Shown: positions 26,746 to 35,097 of the stretch, in pieces | Position numbering within the stretch: position 1 is the stretch's first letter | Layout of the letters: each line of letters starts with the position of its first letter | DNA from: Lactobacillus paragasseri | GTDB taxonomy: Bacteria > Bacillota > Bacilli > Lactobacillales > Lactobacillaceae | Assembly: GCF_003584685.1 (NCBI RefSeq) | Contig: NZ_AP018549.1 | Location: 1,488,001-1,552,000, forward strand | DNA length: 64,000 nucleotides | Direction: 5' to 3' | The notes under the pieces: model-generated | What the model was told of the DNA's origin: nothing | What the model saw: only the letters and a program-made list of their open reading frames with translations | The model's database searches: none | Made by a program: the position numbers and the translations under genes

Positions 26746-27990
26746 CTACTTGGCTAATTGTCTAATTCTTTGCACCATTTGATTTACTTGATCATCACCA
26801 AATACCTCATACCTTGAATATTTATTATTTTTATCTGCTGTTGATTCAAATGATAAGATTGGAATGTCTTTTTCTTTTATTTGTTCAACAATATCTTTTT
26901 CTTTATTTCCTTCATTTATATCTAGATAAATATTTGTATTCTTAAATAAATAATCCAGACGTTTTCCAATTACAAAAGGATACAAAGTAATATTAGGATA
27001 TTTAGCCAAATGCTTTAAATTCCAAGCCATATCACTCCAAGCCGCAACATTAAAATGAAATTCTGGTAGCTTTTGTACTAATTCTTCTAAATGATCAATA
27101 ATAGCTGAGTTAGTAAAAGTAAATATTTCTCCAGCAAAATGTCTTTCTTTTAGTTTATCCAAATTTAATGGCTTATACTTTTCTACTACTTGGCTTAACT
27201 CTAGATTTCGATAAAACCACCAAGTCTCCCTCATTCTTCCTTCAGAAAAGATATTGAACGGTTTATCATCTGAAATATAATGAATTATTTTTGGATTCTT
27301 TACTTTATCCAATATTTCAGTTGCTGTTTCTGTATTAGAATTATTTGACCAAAATAGAAATCTATCCGCACCAATTTGATAATTATATTTAAAAGATAAA
27401 CTTCCGATTTCATCCTTAAACCAATTGTTAATTGTATCTTGGTCATCTTGCGGAAAATTATTTTTCCGAGCAAAATCTAACAGTTTTTCGCTCAAATTAT
27501 GGTCTTTACGCAATTCCTGATTATTAATTAGTAAAACACCTGCATTTATCGAAGGTACAGGAAGATCTACTCTACTTTCATTTTTATTTCTAACATCAAA
27601 AATATGCGTGACTGCTAAAATCTTTTTTCCATTAAACTTGCGAGAAAATAGTTCATCAATTTCATCATCTACAACAAGATCGGAATCTAAATATAATACT
27701 CGATTTGCTTTAATTAATTTAGGTATTAATAAACGAGCATAAGTCATTTGATTAATATGTTTGAATCCAGAATTCAAATCATGCAATTCTTCGGGATCAA
27801 ATTTCTCGTCAATAATTTTGGAATCAATTTGATTTGCATAACGATTAATATTTGCGAACCATTCTTGGGGAATATCATAGTTTAAAAGATATATCTCTAC
27901 GTTTTTTACATTATATAAAATTGATTTTATTGTTGTTTCAACTTTATCGATATAACCATAATTAGCGCTTAAAGCAATTACTTTTTCCAT
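26746..27990 (-). CDS. GT8 glycosyltransferase with GtfB-type C-terminal domain (second copy)
   Basis: Enzyme of 414 aa, a tandem paralogue of the next upstream gene. The N-terminal half is GT8 (KVIALSANYGYIDKVETTIK, DxD in VLYLDSDLVVDDE near residue 103, QDDQDTINNWF, IIHYISDDKPF near 225). The C-terminal ~120 residues (FTNSAIIDHLEELVQKLPEF onward) align by eye with the C-terminus of GtfB from the same locus. In the cell it probably works on the glycosylated SRR adhesin. GGAAGAG precedes the ATG and the preceding gene ends 5 bp upstream, so the genes are co-transcribed. Confidence 0.88.
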   Translation of the reverse strand: MEKVIALSANYGYIDKVETTIKSILYNVKNVEIYLLNYDIPQEWFANINRYANQIDSKIIDEKFDPEELHDLNSGFKHINQMTYARLLIPKLIKANRVLYLDSDLVVDDEIDELFSRKFNGKKILAVTHIFDVRNKNESRVDLPVPSINAGVLLINNQELRKDHNLSEKLLDFARKNNFPQDDQDTINNWFKDEIGSLSFKYNYQIGADRFLFWSNNSNTETATEILDKVKNPKIIHYISDDKPFNIFSEGRMRETWWFYRNLELSQVVEKYKPLNLDKLKERHFAGEIFTFTNSAIIDHLEELVQKLPEFHFNVAAWSDMAWNLKHLAKYPNITLYPFVIGKRLDYLFKNTNIYLDINEGNKEKDIVEQIKEKDIPILSFESTADKNNKYSRYEVFGDDQVNQMVQRIRQLAK

Positions 27991-27995
27991 TACTC

Positions 27996-29213
27996 TTACT
28001 CTTCCAAATTTTTAATCTCTTGCACCATTCGATCTACTTGGTCATTTCCAAATACCTTATAATTTGAATATTTACTATCTTTATTTGCAGTATCTTCAAA
28101 AGATAAAATTGGAATACCTTTGTCTTCGATTTGCCGTAAAACATTTTCATCTTTTTGATAATGATTAATATCTAAGTACAACTCACATTTTTTAATCAGT
28201 TCTTCTACACGGGCATAGATTATTGCAGGGTAAACAGTGACATTCGGATATTTCATTAGATTCAATAATCCTGTTGCAACTTCTGTATAAGCTGCAATAT
28301 TGAAGTGAACTTCTGGTAATGCCTTAATTAAGCTTTCAAGATTTTGGATATTAGCAGAATAAGTAAAAATTAAAGCTTCCGTAGCAAACTTAGGTGCTCC
28401 TATTTTCATCGAATCAAAGATCGTAAATTTCTGGACAAGCTTTGATAACTCTAAATTACGATAAAACCACCATTTTTCTCGCATTATTCCCAAATAACAA
28501 AAATCTGATGGCTTTCCTTTCATAACATAATGGATGATTTTAGGGTCTTTAACTGAATTAAGAAGATTGATCATTCGCTGATCATTTCTAGAGTAAGCAA
28601 AATATGTCGCACCCACCTGATGGTTGTATTTATGAGGAAGCAAGCCAATCTTATCCTTGAAATATTCATTAATTATTTGCTGATCGCCATTGACGTAATT
28701 TTTACGACTCATTTCAATTAAGTCGCGACTTACATTGTTCTTTTTTAATGCAGCATTATCTAAAACTAAAACTCCGGAATTTATCAAACAGTTAGTCGTT
28801 GCATCTCCTTGATCGTCTGAATCAAAGATATCGCCTACTCCCAATATTTCTTTTCCATTAAAAGGAATTGTAAATAAGTCATCAATGGCATCATCCACAA
28901 TTAAATCACTATCTAGGTATAAAACTCTATCTTCTGGTACCAATTCCGGAATTAAAAATCTAGCAAATCCCATTTCATTAATACCCGGTCTTGGACCCTG
29001 CGAATCGTTTAAAATTCCATGATCAAACTTTGCATCAATTACTTCAGAGCCAATCTGGTTAACATACTGATTAATATTAACAAACCATTCCTGTGGAATA
29101 TCACAATTCAAAAGATAAATCTTTACATACTGGTTGTTATATAAAATTGACTTAATCGCAGTCTCTGCTTTATCCAGATACCCATAATCTGCGCATAAAG
29201 CGATTACTTTCAT
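27996..29213 (-). CDS. GT8 glycosyltransferase with GtfB-type C-terminal domain (first copy)
   Basis: Enzyme of 405 aa and first gene of the glycosyltransferase run. The GT8 domain covers ~1-260 with ALCADYGYLDKAETAIKS at the start, DxD in LYLDSDLIVDD near residue 100 and the HYVMKGKPSDF region near 215. The C-terminal ~120 residues (LESLIKALPEVHFNIAAYTE, ELYLDINHYQKDEN) closely parallel GtfB residues LQEIVEALPNINFHIAAITE and DIYFDINHGNE. GGAG lies before the ATG. The IS element ends 134 bp upstream of the start codon, so transcription may now depend on a promoter in that gap or in the IS. The sugar donor is not predictable. Confidence 0.88.
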   Translation of the reverse strand: MKVIALCADYGYLDKAETAIKSILYNNQYVKIYLLNCDIPQEWFVNINQYVNQIGSEVIDAKFDHGILNDSQGPRPGINEMGFARFLIPELVPEDRVLYLDSDLIVDDAIDDLFTIPFNGKEILGVGDIFDSDDQGDATTNCLINSGVLVLDNAALKKNNVSRDLIEMSRKNYVNGDQQIINEYFKDKIGLLPHKYNHQVGATYFAYSRNDQRMINLLNSVKDPKIIHYVMKGKPSDFCYLGIMREKWWFYRNLELSKLVQKFTIFDSMKIGAPKFATEALIFTYSANIQNLESLIKALPEVHFNIAAYTEVATGLLNLMKYPNVTVYPAIIYARVEELIKKCELYLDINHYQKDENVLRQIEDKGIPILSFEDTANKDSKYSNYKVFGNDQVDRMVQEIKNLEE

Positions 29214-29347
29214 AACCTACTCCGCTTTCTATCTTTGTTTTATAACTATTATCTATTAATAATTATAATACTAATTATTAGTTATATATTTCAAATTTTA
29301 AAATAATTCACACACATGTTATTAATAATAAAAATAGCTCTCTAAAG

Positions 29348-29373
29348 TGTAGTGACCCACAAAAATTGGACAC
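29348..29373. repeat. IS3 element terminal inverted repeat, left copy
   Basis: Reads TGTAGTGACCCACAAAAATT followed by GGACAC. It differs from the other end at only a few positions. Confidence 0.9.
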
Positions 29374-29383
29374 TTTATTAATA

Positions 29384-30775
29384 TTATGCAACTAAGGATT
29401 GATTCCGATATTGAATCGGAGTCAGTCCTTTTAGTTTACTCTTTGTTCTTTCGTAATTATAAAAGTGAATATAATCTTTAATCGCTTGTTCTAATTCATT
29501 CAGATTGGCATAGTTTGATTCTTTGCCATAAAACATCTCTCTTTTAAGTATGCCAAAGAAGCCTTCCATAAGCCCATCGTCTGGAGAACAGCCTTTCCTA
29601 GACATACTTTGTTCAATGCCACGTCTTGCAAGTTCATATTGATAAGTCTTATGTTGATATTGCCAGCCACGATCTGAATGAAATACTAATCCATTCAATG
29701 AATCATTAACTTTAAATGCATCATCAAGCATAGTCAGTACCTGCTGCAAGTTGGGACGACGAGAGATATTATAAGCGACAATATCTCTCCCACAGCCATC
29801 GATAATAGGCGATAGATAAAGCTTTTGTCCTCTTAAGTTGAATTCAGTAATATCCGTGTACCACTTCATATTTGGTCTAATAGCAAAGAAGTTGCGTTTA
29901 ATTAAGTTAGGTTTAATTCTTCCTTCAATTTCACCCTCAAAGCTGTTGTAGCGTCTTCTACGTTTCATACGATATCCAATCAAATTAAGTTTACGCATTA
30001 AACGATAGACTGTTTTTCGATTGATTATAAAGCCTTCACTATGTAAGTGATCAGTTATTGTTCGATAACCTGGAGCAGTGTATCTATCTTTAAGTTCAAA
30101 GAATATTTCTTTAATTCGTTTAATTAGACTGTGGTGCTTTATCTCATCTTGATCTTCGCGCTTTAAAATATTGTAATAATTGCTTCTGGATAAGCTAGGT
30201 AAAGCATTATTCGGATCATTTAAAATCGACAAGATAGTTTTAACACCCAACCCAAGTTCTAGCCTTAATTCTCTAACAGCTTGTGCTATTTCTGTTTTGG
30301 TTGGTTTTTTCTCTTTTGAACCAAGGCATCCAATTTTTTTATAAATGCATTCTCGACAGTAAGCTTTAAATTCTGGTGACGCAATTCTTCGTTTTCTTTC
30401 TTCAATTTCTCTAGCTCTTTGTTCACGGGTTCGTCGTCCTTTCCTCTTGATAACGACATTATACCCGTTTTCTTTATAAGAGCGAATCCAGTTAATAAGC
30501 ATCCCTTGACTTTTCAAGCCCAATTCTAAAGATACAGAGTAAGCAGCTTCATGATTGACTAAAACCCGATTGATAGCTTCTAGCTTAAATTGGGCTGAAT
30601 AATAAGTATGGGGCTTATCTAATATATCCATTCCATGCCTATGAATGAGTGAAACTAAGTACTTAATACTAACTGAGCCTATTCCATACTTTTTACTTAA
30701 ATATGTCGATCTTTTATTTTCAATAGTCCATTCTTTATAAATATTCAATTTATCTTTTTTAGTTAATTTAGACAT
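29384..30775 (-). CDS. IS3-family transposase, single unbroken ORF
   Basis: Transposase of 463 aa. The N-terminal part has helix-turn-helix segments (STYLSKKYGIGSVSIKYL; AYSVSLELGLKSQGMLINWI). The middle has the helical HTH_21-type segment, and the C-terminal half is an rve integrase core with the catalytic triad D (WYTDITEF), D368 (FHSDRGWQYQ) and E404 (DDGLMEGFFGILKRE); the last two are 35 residues apart, the DD(35)E of IS3. Many IS3 elements make OrfAB by a -1 frameshift, whereas here it is one frame. The gene appears intact, so the element may still move. Confidence 0.95.
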   Translation of the reverse strand: MSKLTKKDKLNIYKEWTIENKRSTYLSKKYGIGSVSIKYLVSLIHRHGMDILDKPHTYYSAQFKLEAINRVLVNHEAAYSVSLELGLKSQGMLINWIRSYKENGYNVVIKRKGRRTREQRAREIEERKRRIASPEFKAYCRECIYKKIGCLGSKEKKPTKTEIAQAVRELRLELGLGVKTILSILNDPNNALPSLSRSNYYNILKREDQDEIKHHSLIKRIKEIFFELKDRYTAPGYRTITDHLHSEGFIINRKTVYRLMRKLNLIGYRMKRRRRYNSFEGEIEGRIKPNLIKRNFFAIRPNMKWYTDITEFNLRGQKLYLSPIIDGCGRDIVAYNISRRPNLQQVLTMLDDAFKVNDSLNGLVFHSDRGWQYQHKTYQYELARRGIEQSMSRKGCSPDDGLMEGFFGILKREMFYGKESNYANLNELEQAIKDYIHFYNYERTKSKLKGLTPIQYRNQSLVA

Positions 30776-30794
30776 AGTAAAACCCCCGAAATCC

Positions 30795-30820
30795 GTGTCC
30801 GAATTTCGGGGGTCACTACA
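30795..30820. repeat. IS3 element terminal inverted repeat, right copy
   Basis: On the minus strand it reads TGTAGTGACCCCCGAAATTC then GGACAC. It is followed by the second AAG target copy. Confidence 0.9.
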
Positions 30821-30869
30821 AAGCTTTTAAAGGCCTTAGAGAGCTATTTTGGTATTTATTTTGAACAAG

Positions 30870-30902
30870 AAAAAGCCATAGCAAACAAGCTATGACCTTT
30901 TT
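30870..30902 (-). terminator. rho-independent terminator of the SRR adhesin gene
   Basis: On the minus strand, AAAAAGGTCATAGC, loop TTGTTT, GCTATGGCTTTTTC, starting a few bases after the adhesin stop codon. Confidence 0.85.
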
Positions 30903-31369
30903 CTGTTATCTTCTTCTCTTTCTATTCTTTTTACGTCTTAAACCAAGTAAACCACCAACAGCAGTTGCAAGTAGACCAAGTAATGATGACGAATTCGTAG
31001 AAGCACCAGTTTGTGGCAACTTACGACGAGTATTCGTTCTTACCCGATGTTTCTTAGCACTAACTTGTTGTTCAGTTGATTCTGCTGGCTGTTTTTCTGG
31101 AGTAATGTTTACGCTAGTTTGTTCGCTGACAGATTCAGCAGGACGTGAAATAGATGGATTCGTAGTACTATTAATTGATTCTGAATTATTAGTATTACTG
31201 TTCGTTTCAGAAGTACTCTCAATTACTTCTGAGTGAGTAGAAATTGAAGTTGATTGACTAATTGAATTACTAATTGAAGCTTCACTTTCACTTAATGAAT
31301 TGCTTAGGCTTCCACTCTGGCTTGTTGAACCTTGTGAATGTCTTGGAGTATTAGAACCTGAATTGCTTA

Positions 31370-34300
31370 AGCTGTTACTCAAACTCTCGCTTTGGCTCAA
31401 TGAGTTACTCAAGCTTTCACTCTGACTTAATGAGTTACTTAAGCTTTCACTTTGACTTAAGGAGTTAGACAAGCTTTCGCTCTGGCTCAAGCTGTTGCTC
31501 AAACTCTCGCTTTGGTTCAAGCTGTTACTCAAGCTTTCACTTTGGCTCAAGCTGTTGCTCAAGCTTTCACTCTGACTTAAGCTTTCGCTCTGGCTGAGTG
31601 AGTTACTTAAGCTTTCGCTTTGACTCAAGCTGTTACTCAAGCTTTCACTCTGGCTTAAGGAGTTACTCAAGCTTTCACTTTGACTCAAGCTGTTGCTCAA
31701 GCTCTCACTCAAGCTGTTGCTCTGGCTTAAGGAGTTACTCAAGCTTTCACTCTGACTCAAGGAGTTGCTTAGGCTTTCACTCTGGCTGAGTGAGTTGCTC
31801 AAGCTCTCGCTTTGACTCAAGGAATTGCTTAGACTCTCACTCTGACTCAAGGTGTTACTCAAGCTTTCGCTCTGGCTGAGTGAGTTACTCAAACTCTCGC
31901 TTTGACTTAGTGAATTACTTAAGCTCTCGCTTTGACTCAAGCTGTTACTCAAACTCTCACTTTGACTCAAGGAGTTACTTAAGCTCTCGCTTTGACTCAA
32001 GGAGTTACTCAAGCTATTGCTCAAACTCTCACTCTCACTTAAGGAGTTGCTTAAGCTTTCGCTCTGACTTAATGAATTACTCAAGCTCTCGCTTTGACTC
32101 AAAGAGTTGGACAAGCTCTCACTCTGACTTAAGGAGTTAGACAAGCTCCCACTTTGGCTCAAGCTGTTGCTCAAGCTCTCACTCTGACTCAAGGAGTTAG
32201 ACAAGCTCTCACTTTGGCTGAGTGAATTACTTAAGCTTTCGCTTTGACTTAAGCTGTTGCTCAAACTTTCACTCTGACTGAGTGAGTTACTCAAGCTCTC
32301 GCTCTGACTTAGTGAATTACTCAAACTCTCACTTTCGCTTAAGGAGTTGCTTAAACTTTCGCTCTGGCTTAAGGAGTTACTCAAGCTCTCGCTTTGACTT
32401 AAGGAATTGCTTAGGCTTTCGCTTTGGCTGAGGGAGTTACTCAAGCTTTCACTCTCACTCAAGGAGTTACTCAAACTCTCACTCTGACTCAAGCTGTTAG
32501 ACAAGCTTTCGCTCTGGCTGAGGGAGTTACTCAAGCTTTCGCTTTGGCTCAAGCTGTTACTCAAACTCTCACTCTGACTCAAGGAGTTAGACAAGCTTTC
32601 ACTCTGACTCAATGAGTTAGACAAGCTCTCGCTTTGACTCAAGCTGTTACTCAAGCTTTCACTCTCACTCAAGGAGTTAGACAAGCTCTCACTCTGGCTT
32701 AAGGAGTTACTCAAACTCTCGCTCTCACTCAAGGAGTTACTCAAGCTCTCGCTTTGACTGAGTGAGTTACTCAAACTCTCACTCTGACTCAAGCTGTTGC
32801 TCAAGCTCTCGCTTTGACTGAGTGAGTTACTCAAACTCTCACTCTGACTCAAGCTGTTGCTCAAGCTCTCACTCTGACTCAATGAGTTACTTAAACTTTC
32901 ACTTTGGCTCAAGGAGTTACTTAAGCTTTCACTTTGGCTTAAGGAGTTGGACAAACTCTCACTCTCACTCAAGGAGTTGCTCAAGCTCTCACTTTCACTC
33001 AAGCTGTTACTCAAACTCTCACTTTGGCTCAATGAGTTACTCAAACTCTCACTTTGGCTGAGTGAATTACTTAAGCTTTCGCTCTGGCTCAAGGAGTTAG
33101 ACAAGCTTTCGCTTTGACTCAATGAGTTACTCAAACTTTCGCTCTGGCTCAAGCTGTTACTCAAACTCTCGCTTTGGCTTAGAGAGTTGCTTAAACTCTC
33201 ACTTTGGCTAAGCGAGTTACTCAAACTTTCGCTCTGGCTCAAGCTGCTGCTCAAACTCTCACTCTGGCTCAAGCTGTTGCTTAAACTTTCACTCTGGCTC
33301 AATGAGTTACTCAAACTTTCGCTCTGACTTAGTGAGTTACTTAAACTCTCACTTTGGCTTAGTGAGTTACTCAAACTCTCGCCCTGACTCAATGAGTTAC
33401 TTAAACTTTCACTTTGGCGCAATGAGTTACTCAAGCTCTCGCTTTGACTCAAGCTGTTGCTCAAGCTTTCGCTCTGGCTCAAACTGTTACTTAAGCTTTC
33501 GCTTTGGCTCAAGCTGTTGCTCAAACTCTCGCTTTGGCTCAATGAGTTAGACAAGCTCTCACTCTGACTCAATGAGTTACTCAAGCTTTCACTTTCGCTG
33601 AGGGAGTTGCTTAAGCTTTCGCTCTGACTTAGTGAGTTACTTAAACTTTCACTTTGGCGCAATGAGTTACTCAAGCTCTCACTCTGGCTCAAACTGTTGC
33701 TCAAACTCTCACTTTGGCTGAGTGAGTTACTCAAGCTTTCACTCTGGCTCAAGGAGTTAGACAAGCTTTCACTTTGGCTAAGTGAGTTGCTTAGGCTTTC
33801 ACTCTGGCTTAAGCTGTTGCTCAAACTCTCACTTTGACTCAAAGAGTTGGACAAGCTCTCACTCTGACTTAAGGAATTACTCAAGCTTTCGCTCTGGCTC
33901 AAAGAGTTGGACAAACTCTCACTCTGACTCAAGCTGTTGCTCAAACTCTCGCTTTGACTTAAGGAGTTAGATAAGCTCTCACTCTCACTTAAGCTGTTGC
34001 TTAGGCTTTCGCTCTGGCTTAATGAATTACTCAAGCTCTCGCTTTGACTGAGTGAATTACTTAAGCTTTCGCTCTGGCTGAGTGAATTGCTTAGGCTCTC
34101 GCTTTGACTCAAGCTGTTACTCAAGCTTTCACTCTCACTCAAGGAGTTACTCAAGCTCTCGCTTTGACTCAAGCTGTTGCTCAAGCTTTCACTCTGACTT
34201 AAGGAGTTGCTTAGGCTTTCGCTCTGACTGAGTGAATTACTCAAGCTCTCACTCTGGCTCAAACTGTTGCTCAAACTCTCGCTTTGGCTTAGAGAGTTGC

Positions 34301-34960
34301 TTAAACTCTCACTTTGGCTAAGCGAGTTACTCAAGCTCTCGCTCTGGCTCAAGCTGTTACTCAAACTCTCGCTTTGGCTGAGTGAATTACTCAAGCTCTC
34401 GCTTTGACTTAAGGAGTTAGATAAGCTCTCACTCTCACTTAAGCTGTTGCTTAGGCTTTCGCTCTGGCTTAATGAATTACTCAAGCTCTCGCTTTGACTG
34501 AGTGAATTACTTAAGCTTTCGCTCTGGCTGAGTGAATTGCTTAGGCTCTCACTTTGGCTCAAGCTGTTGCTTAAACTCTCACTCTGACTTAAGGAATTAC
34601 TCAAGCTTTCGCTCTGGCTTAGTGAGTTAGACAAGCTTTCACTTTGACTCAATGAGTTACTCAAGCTCTCGCTTTGACTTAAGCTTTCACTCTGGCTCAA
34701 GGAGTTACTCAAACTTTCGCTTTGACTCAGTGAGTTACTCAAACTCTCACTTTCACTCAGTGAGTTACTTAAGCTTTCACTTTGGCTAAATGAATTACTC
34801 AAGCTCTCGCTTTGGCTTGTTGAATGACTTAGACTCTCACTTTGACTGAGTGACCTACTGGTACTTTCACTTTGTCTAATTGAATTACTTAAGCTTCTAC
34901 TTATACTTCCTGAAGTAGCTTCACTAATACTTAATGATTCACTTCTACTTTCGGATCTTT
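31370..34960 (-). repeat. long serine-rich repeat region (about 115 decapeptide units)
   Basis: 30-bp coding units for [10 protein letters not shown], with occasional ESE for QSE variants and rare substitutions such as R, G or N. The peptide is almost constant while the codons vary by synonymous changes (CTC/CTT, TCA/TCG, AAG/AAA and so on). Larger exact duplications lie on top of this 30-bp period. It is coding, not a CRISPR array. Confidence 0.95.
33946..34550 (-). repeat. 155-bp exact direct repeats within the serine-rich region
   Basis: 33946-34100 and 34396-34550 are identical over 155 bp, 450 bp (15 units of 30) apart. A 60-bp tandem copy is also seen at 32741-32800 and 32801-32860, and a 65-bp match links 33160-33224 to 34270-34334. 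These point to recent unequal recombination. Confidence 0.85.
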
Positions 34961-35097
34961 GAATTGAATAACTATTTGAAATACTATTAGATACACTCTG
35001 ACTTGCGCTAATGCTTTGGATATCTGTGTAATGTAAATAAACAGTGAACTTATTAGGACTGTCAATTAAATTACCATAAGGATAAGCAGTTAAATTC

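Larger units (their letters stand above)
29348..30820 (-). mobile_element. IS3-family insertion sequence (1473 bp)
   Basis: Complete element with imperfect 26-bp terminal inverted repeats beginning TGTAGTGACCC and ending at GGACAC (29348-29373 and, inverted, 30795-30820), and a 3-bp target duplication AAG (29345-29347 and 30821-30823). It holds one transposase gene on the minus strand. It was inserted into the loop of a 15-bp hairpin, whose halves now lie on either side. TG...CA ends and a 3-bp duplication fit IS3. Confidence 0.92.
29331..30850. other. ancestral hairpin split by the IS element
   Basis: AAAATAGCTCTCTAA (29331-29345) and its exact complement TTAGAGAGCTATTTT (30836-30850) lie on opposite sides of the IS. 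Removing the IS and one AAG restores a 15-bp hairpin with a loop of about 15 bases and A/T-rich flanks, a terminator-like structure between the adhesin gene and the glycosyltransferase operon. Confidence 0.75.

Noticed and set aside
30892..31236. Plus-strand ORF of 114 codons over the adhesin anchor region
   Set aside because: Antisense to LPQTG and the membrane anchor; no ribosome site.
31598..33970. Several plus-strand ORFs across the serine-rich region
   Set aside because: They are antisense shadows of the repeated codons, with no ribosome sites and Ser-rich or Leu-rich mirror compositions.
34797..34802. Independent start for the 3' half of the adhesin
   Set aside because: The first codon is a TTG inside a repeat with no ribosome site; the frame stays open upstream to the C8 tract, so it is one split gene.
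31370..34960. Regular 30-bp repeats that could suggest a CRISPR array or minisatellite
   Set aside because: The period is a coding decapeptide with no spacers, and there are no cas genes; it is an SRR domain.
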